From Natrinema thermotolerans DSM 11552 (GTDB lineage: Archaea > Halobacteriota > Halobacteria > Halobacteriales > Natrialbaceae), in contig AOIR01000005.1 in the NCBI GenBank assembly GCA_000337115.1, positions 113,006 to 177,005 on the forward strand: DNA of 64,000 nucleotides. Reading direction: 5' to 3'. The position numbers and the translations under genes are program-made. Every line of letters begins with the position of its first letter. The stretch's first letter is position 1. The notes beneath the pieces were generated by a model. The model saw only the letters and a list, made by a program, of their open reading frames with translations. It had not been told where the DNA came from and did not search any database. Below, one piece after another: positions 59,679 through 64,000 of the stretch.

Positions 59679-59791
59679 CGCGGGGACCGATCTTCGACTG
59701 CACGTCCCTCGACTCGGTGAACCGTGAGCGAACGGCTCGCTCGAGAACGGACCCGTCGTGACGACGGTCGCGGCGTCGCCGCGGACCCCGG

Positions 59792-60013
59792 TCACGAGCA
59801 GCCGGGTTCGTCGGGCGACCACTCGCAGGCGTCGCCCGCCGTCAGGTCGTTCTCTTCGATGTGTGCCGAGAGACAGGCGTAGTTACAGAAGTGAGTCGGC
59901 GAGCCGCAGTCGTCGGTGCAGTCGCGGACGCAGATCGGATCGTGATCGAAGATCCGCGAGCCACAGTAGGCACACTCCTCGTTCGCGTCCGGCGTCGTGA
60001 CGGTCGTGGGCAT
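59792..60013 (-). CDS. Small multi-cysteine zinc-finger protein
   Basis: A 73-residue protein with ten Cys and several His: CAYCGSRIFDHDPIC, CTDDCGSPTHFCNYACLSAH and C-terminal ACEW...GC. It resembles haloarchaeal zinc-finger proteins of the DUF7576 type, a small treble-clef-like fold that likely mediates protein or nucleic-acid contacts. No operon partner. Confidence 0.78.
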   Translation of the reverse strand: MPTTVTTPDANEECAYCGSRIFDHDPICVRDCTDDCGSPTHFCNYACLSAHIEENDLTAGDACEWSPDEPGCS

Positions 60014-60088
60014 ATTCGCGCTACGAGAGCGAGTACCGAAAGGGTTTCCAGCACTCGAACTCGCCAGCGGTTCCCGCCTCGCCGCCCG

Positions 60089-61390
60089 TCAGCCGGTGCC
60101 CCGTTCGGTGACTTCGACGTACCTGACTTCGACGGCGACCGAGCCGTCGGCGTGGTCGTTGATCCGCTCGTGGAGGGTATCGGCCAGTGCGGGCGCGGAC
60201 TCGCCAGGTGGCCCGCCGATGGTGACGATCACCCGTTCTGGATTCCGGAACGGGTAATTATCGTCCATCACGACTTCGAACTCGAGCAGCTGATAGTCCT
60301 CGTATTGCTCCTGGGAGAGGACTCCCTCGACCTCGTCGCGGGCGTCCTGTTCGAAGTTCCCCGACTCGTAGGAGGCGTAGGTGATGCCGCCGAGAAAGAC
60401 CGCGAAGACGAGGACGACGACGACGAGCCCGGCGATCCGCTTACGGAGGCGCTGTTCGGTCTCGCCGAGCGAGAACAGGTTCTCCGGACGGTAGCCAGCA
60501 TACCACAGCGTCACCAGCCCGGCGAGATTGACCGACAGCAGATTGACCAACACCAGCACCGTCGCACCGATCGCCGATGTCGGCTGACCCCACGCGATAG
60601 CGATGCCCGCGACGCCGGCCGGCGGGATCAACGCCGCCGCGATCATGACGCCGACCAGCGCGACCGCAGTCCCCGTCGCGATGCTGACGACGCCCGCGAC
60701 ACCGGCCCCGAGCGCGATCGCCAGCGACAGCAAGTCCGGCGCGAGCCGCTCGGAGATCTCCCCGACGCTCGAGAGGACGAGGTCCGGCGGGACGATGTTC
60801 AGCGACCGGACGACCAACGCGAAGATCGCCGCGGCCACGATCGCGACGACGACGCCGATGATCTGATAGGTGACGCTCTCGACGAACATGTCCTCGTCGT
60901 CGATTACCGTCCCGACGCTCGCGCCGAGCGCCGGCCCGATTAGGGGCGCGATCACCATCGAGCCGACGACGACCGCCGGCGAATCGAGCAAGAGCCCGGC
61001 GGTCGCGACGACGGCACTAATGACCGTCATCACCACGTAGACGGGAAAACTCGGCGTCAGATCGTCGGCTTCGGCCTGCAGTTCCTGCCGGGAGATGCGG
61101 TCCGAACCGACGTCGCCGTTCTCGTACTCGTCACGCAGCGCCTGAAACCGCCGCGAGACGACCGTCTCGGCGTCGACGACGACGGTGTAGGCGTCCTCCT
61201 CGATCCCCGCATCCTGAATCTCGTCCAACACCGGCTCGACGGCCGCGTCCGGCAGCGGGAAGTACATGACTCCCGTATACGACCGGCTGCTGGTCTCGTC
61301 GGTCACGACGTAGTCGATCCCCCGATCGTCGAGGGTCGAGAGGATCGTCTCCCGCTTGCCCGTCGGGATCGTCAACTGTACGAGCCGCAC
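60089..61390 (-). CDS. DUF389/TIGR00341 membrane protein (copy 2)
   Basis: A 433-residue protein with a GTG start giving (M)RLVQLTIPTGKRETIL, matching the N-terminus of the paralogue at 29502-30935. Conserved TM motifs are LLLDSPAVVVGSMVIAPLIGPALGASVG and AAALIPPAGVAGIAIAWGQP. Length and topology are the same except for a shorter C-terminal tail. No ATG fits upstream without adding a non-conserved stretch. Confidence 0.88.
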   Translation of the reverse strand: MRLVQLTIPTGKRETILSTLDDRGIDYVVTDETSSRSYTGVMYFPLPDAAVEPVLDEIQDAGIEEDAYTVVVDAETVVSRRFQALRDEYENGDVGSDRISRQELQAEADDLTPSFPVYVVMTVISAVVATAGLLLDSPAVVVGSMVIAPLIGPALGASVGTVIDDEDMFVESVTYQIIGVVVAIVAAAIFALVVRSLNIVPPDLVLSSVGEISERLAPDLLSLAIALGAGVAGVVSIATGTAVALVGVMIAAALIPPAGVAGIAIAWGQPTSAIGATVLVLVNLLSVNLAGLVTLWYAGYRPENLFSLGETEQRLRKRIAGLVVVVLVFAVFLGGITYASYESGNFEQDARDEVEGVLSQEQYEDYQLLEFEVVMDDNYPFRNPERVIVTIGGPPGESAPALADTLHERINDHADGSVAVEVRYVEVTERGTG

Positions 61391-61486
61391 GGGAGGCTCT
61401 GACGAACCCCGGGCCCATAACTCCGGGGCATTCCGCCCCATCCCGTCGGTCGGATCGACTCGAGCGACGGCCCGATCACCGCAAAA

Positions 61487-61494
61487 GGTTATTG
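61487..61494 (+). promoter_or_regulatory. TATA-like box
   Basis: ggttattg is centred about 28 bases before the ATG at 61518 and supports that start. Confidence 0.5.
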
Positions 61495-61517
61495 TAGGAC
61501 AGCCAACAATCCCCGGT

Positions 61518-61973
61518 ATGAAGCGCCGGATGGCCCTCCCGCTGGGCATCGTCATGCTCGGGCTTGTCAGTGCATACGTTGCCGCGTTCGGTCCGCGCGT
61601 GTTCACCGGACCGCTCGCCGGGGCCCTCCTGGCCGGCTTCGTCCTCTCGGCGGTTCTCATGATCGTCGGCGGTCTCGTCGACTCAATACCGGTCGGCGAC
61701 CGAACCCTCTCGTGGAACGCCGTCGTCGGCGTCGGCGACATCCTCCTCGCGGCCGTCGTCACGCTGTCGGCGGTTCGATCCGCCCTCGTCGACGGCGACA
61801 CGGCGTCGTGGATCTTCGCCGCGGCGATGCTGGCCGGCGGCACGTCGATGGCCTGGTTCGGCGTTCAGACCGCCCGCGACAGCCATCACGTCGACCTCGA
61901 GGCGACGCCCTCGAGTCGCCGACTCGTCGCCGTCTCGTTCGGCATCGGGGCGTTCGTTGCGACGAGCGTGTAG
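61518..61973 (+). CDS. Four-helix membrane protein, unknown
   Basis: A 151-residue protein with four membrane helices (about 7-27, 30-52, 65-85 and 93-112) and a fifth near the C-terminus (LVAVSFGIGAFVATSV). Basic N-terminus MKRRM. No recognised family, though such small membrane proteins are common in haloarchaea. The leaderless start is supported by a TATA-like box. Confidence 0.7.
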   Translation: MKRRMALPLGIVMLGLVSAYVAAFGPRVFTGPLAGALLAGFVLSAVLMIVGGLVDSIPVGDRTLSWNAVVGVGDILLAAVVTLSAVRSALVDGDTASWIFAAAMLAGGTSMAWFGVQTARDSHHVDLEATPSSRRLVAVSFGIGAFVATSV

Positions 61974-62029
61974 TCTCGACCATTACGCCTCGGACGGGTC
62001 CCGAGAGCGGCCGGGCCCAGTTACAACGC

Positions 62030-62037
62030 CTATAAAC
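62030..62037 (+). promoter_or_regulatory. TATA-like box that favours the second ATG of engB
   Basis: ctataaac is centred about 27 bases before the ATG at 62061. The first in-frame ATG at 62055 would lie too close for a leaderless transcript. Confidence 0.55.
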
Positions 62038-62060
62038 GTCACACCGGCCTACGGATGGCC

Positions 62061-62684
62061 ATGATCGAGTTCGATACGCGACCGAACCGGGACGCCGAGG
62101 TGGCCCTCGTCGGTCGTTCGAACGTGGGCAAGTCCACGCTCATGCGCGAACTGACCGGCCACAGCTTCGACACCGGCGGCAAACCCGGCGTCACCCGCTC
62201 GCCCAACCACTACGACTGGGCCCCCGAGGACTTCGTCATCACCGACCTCCCCGGCTTCGGCTTCATGAGCGGCGTCGACGAGGACCTCCGCGAGGAGATC
62301 AAGACCGAGATCGTCCACTACTTAGAGGACTACGCCGACAACATCCTCGTCGCCGTCCTCGTCGTCGACGGCAAAAGCGTCATCGACATCATCGACCGCC
62401 ACTCCGGCCCCGACGAGATCCCCTACGACGTCGAGATGTTTCACTTCCTGCGCGATCTCGATATCCCCACCGTCGTCGCCGTCAACAAGATGGACAAGGT
62501 CGACGACGAGGACGAGCGTCTCGACGCGCTCTGTGATCGGCTCGGCCTCTACCCGCCGTGGAAACAGTGGCAAGACACCATCGCCCCCATCAGTGCCAAA
62601 AAGGGCCAACTCGAGCCGCTCAACGACGCCGTCCGGAGCCAGCTCCACGAGCAACAGCGGGACGACCTGTTCAAGTTTTTCTAA
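62061..62684 (+). CDS. engB: EngB-family GTP-binding protein
   Basis: A 207-residue GTPase. Motifs are G1 [13 protein letters not shown] (about 15), G2/G3 [11 protein letters not shown] and DLPGFGFM, G4 NKMDK (about 143) and G5 SAKKG. The start at 62061 (MIEFDTRP) is favoured over 62055 by the TATA-like box at 62030. EngB/YihA proteins assist large-subunit assembly. A perfect inverted repeat follows right after the stop. Confidence 0.93.
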   Translation: MIEFDTRPNRDAEVALVGRSNVGKSTLMRELTGHSFDTGGKPGVTRSPNHYDWAPEDFVITDLPGFGFMSGVDEDLREEIKTEIVHYLEDYADNILVAVLVVDGKSVIDIIDRHSGPDEIPYDVEMFHFLRDLDIPTVVAVNKMDKVDDEDERLDALCDRLGLYPPWKQWQDTIAPISAKKGQLEPLNDAVRSQLHEQQRDDLFKFF

Positions 62685-62735
62685 CGAAATTTTGCTCTGC
62701 GGGCGCTCCTCCGGCGCGCCCTCGGCAAAATTTCG
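62685..62735. repeat. 11-bp perfect inverted repeat after engB
   Basis: cgaaattttgc (62685-62695) and gcaaaatttcg (62725-62735) flank a 29-base GC-rich loop. It begins one base after the engB stop codon, so it could act as a transcription terminator or RNA-stability stem, or be a dispersed repeat. Confidence 0.75.
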
Positions 62736-62915
62736 ATCAAAAGCACTCCTCCTTCCGTTCGTTCCTTTCAGTCACTCACATCAGTCGTCGGCCCGCTCGC
62801 TCACCCTTCGGGTTCGCTCACGGTGGGTATCGGGTAAGCGCCTGCCCTCCCCCGGATCACGCGACTCTCGCAGTCGCTCGAGCCGCGCTCTCGGCCATCG
62901 ACCTCGTAATCGCGA

Positions 62916-63845
62916 TCAGACCACGCGGTTGTGGAACGCCTCGCCGGTCTCGAGCCGATCGACGTTCTCGCGGACGATATCGCCGATGTCCCGGAAGTAG
63001 TCGCGGGTATAGGCCGCACAGTGGGGTGAGATGATCACCTCGTCCATCCCCCACAGCGGCGACGACTCGGGCAGCGGCTCCTCCTCGAAGACGTCCAGCG
63101 CTGCGCCGGCGAGGGCATCTGCCTCGAGCGCGTCGATCAGCGCCGGTTCGTCGACGACCGACCCACGGGCCACGTTCACGAAATAGGCGTCGTCGCGCAT
63201 AGCGTCGAACGCCGCGGCGTCGAAGAGGTGGTGCGTTTCGTCGGTCAGCGGGACGGTGACGATCACGAACTCGACGTCCGCGATCGCCTCGAGCAGCCGG
63301 TCGTTGGCGTAGACCTCGTCGAAACCGGGGACCGGATCGCCCGAGCGCCGGACCCCCCGCAGGTCCACGCCGAGCGCACCCAGCGTCTCCGCGACGCCCT
63401 TCCCGAGGGTGCCGGTCCCGACGACGCAGGCCGTCGATCCCGGCAGCGTGAAGGCCGCATCCCATTCGGGGCGGTCCCAGCGACGCTCCCGCTGGTTCGC
63501 GACGTGATCGTGCAACCGGCGGGCGAACATGAGGAGATAGCCCGCGACCGTCTCGCCGACCGTCCGGTCGTGGATCCCCGTGCTGTTGGTCAGGACTACG
63601 CCCGCATCCTCGAAGGCGTCGAACGGGAACCGATCGACCCCCGCCTGGATCGAATGAACCCAGTCAACCTCGAGGACGGCCTCGCGATACTCGAGGGTGA
63701 CGACCGCGTCGCAGGCGGTGATCCCGTCGTCGCCGATCACCGACACCGCGACCGGCAGGTCGGCGAGGTAGTCGGCCAACTCCGCCGGCGGAAAGACCTG
63801 CGCGACGGACTCGTGAATCCCGAGCCGCTCGAGTTCGAACTTCAT
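62916..63845 (-). CDS. D-2-hydroxyacid dehydrogenase
   Basis: A 309-residue NAD(P)-dependent enzyme. The Rossmann motif is VVGTGTLGKGVAETLG (about residue 141). Catalytic residues are Arg in VNVARGSVVDE (about 225), Glu in DVFEEEPLP (about 255) and His in ISPHCAAYT (about 275). The substrate-side motif NSTGIHDRTVGE is present. It reduces 2-keto acids or oxidises D-2-hydroxy acids; the specific substrate is unknown. Stands alone. Confidence 0.92.
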   Translation of the reverse strand: MKFELERLGIHESVAQVFPPAELADYLADLPVAVSVIGDDGITACDAVVTLEYREAVLEVDWVHSIQAGVDRFPFDAFEDAGVVLTNSTGIHDRTVGETVAGYLLMFARRLHDHVANQRERRWDRPEWDAAFTLPGSTACVVGTGTLGKGVAETLGALGVDLRGVRRSGDPVPGFDEVYANDRLLEAIADVEFVIVTVPLTDETHHLFDAAAFDAMRDDAYFVNVARGSVVDEPALIDALEADALAGAALDVFEEEPLPESSPLWGMDEVIISPHCAAYTRDYFRDIGDIVRENVDRLETGEAFHNRVV

Positions 63846-64000
63846 GGGCGTCGCTACGTGAGAATCGGGGTTGAACGTTTGGCACCCGGAAGGCGGTTCG
63901 GAACGAATGAGTGGCGGCTCGGGGAAAAACCCTCGTCACAAGGGGCTCGGAGGGGGTAACTTTTCGTCACGGCCGCCGGTGGGGACTACTCAACCGAGTG

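Overview
The window is haloarchaeal chromosome. Most of it is GC-rich, its proteins are strongly acidic, many genes have a TATA-like box about 26-30 bases before the start codon (leaderless transcripts), and it carries archaeal markers: ABCE1/Rli1, archaemetzincin, deoxyhypusine synthase, Sec61 beta, F420:NADP oxidoreductase, UPF0146 and a fused cytochrome oxidase subunit I/III. The gene families resemble Natrialbales such as Natrinema or Haloterrigena; that placement is inference. No rRNA, tRNA, CRISPR array or integrase was seen.

Layout. 1-6890: a cell-surface cluster with a large pilin-like protein (5' end outside the window), three related secreted proteins, one of which carries a bactofilin-like repeat domain, and a membrane-anchored HTH protein. 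7000-30935: mostly housekeeping (ABCE1, archaemetzincin, acyl-CoA synthetase, Na/Ca exchanger, GMC oxidoreductase, malate:quinone oxidoreductase-like enzyme, K channel, alcohol dehydrogenase, Ntn amidase, DUF389 protein). 31338-36131: an AT-richer accessory island between two perfect 16-bp direct repeats. 36246-41352: glycosyltransferase, sensor kinase, deoxyhypusine synthase. 41561-43140: an AT-rich patch with a Tat-exported protein, a 59-residue membrane protein and a frameshifted membrane gene. 43324-51739: Nif3, cytochrome oxidase, GDPD, F420 reductase, thioredoxin, Sec61 beta, PdxT. 51738-56903: an eCIS-related block (DUF4157 protein, unknown partner, truncated DUF4157 copy, AAA+ ATPase). 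57025-63845: bifunctional nuclease family protein, HisE, Cys-rich copper-binding-type protein, GTPases, a second DUF389 protein, 2-hydroxyacid dehydrogenase.

The strongest candidate for an undescribed system is the five-gene island operon at 31464-36026. A 58-residue protein is coupled by an ATGA overlap to a four-helix membrane protein with a helical cytoplasmic tail. These are followed by a 184-residue protein, a 302-residue protein with a YwgA/SocA-like winged-helix segment, and a Rad50/SMC-like ATPase with a four-cysteine hook and degenerate C-terminal ATPase motifs. The layout (ATPase, wHTH middle component, membrane effector candidate) resembles the ABC-three-component conflict systems, but I recognise neither the membrane protein nor the 184- and 58-residue proteins.

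Secondary leads are the DUF4157/partner/AAA+ block without structural eCIS genes, and the Tat-secreted protein paired with a tiny two-helix membrane protein. Several short genes under 60 codons are annotated here (31129, 31464, 41561, 46672, 49421), along with two or three gene remnants.
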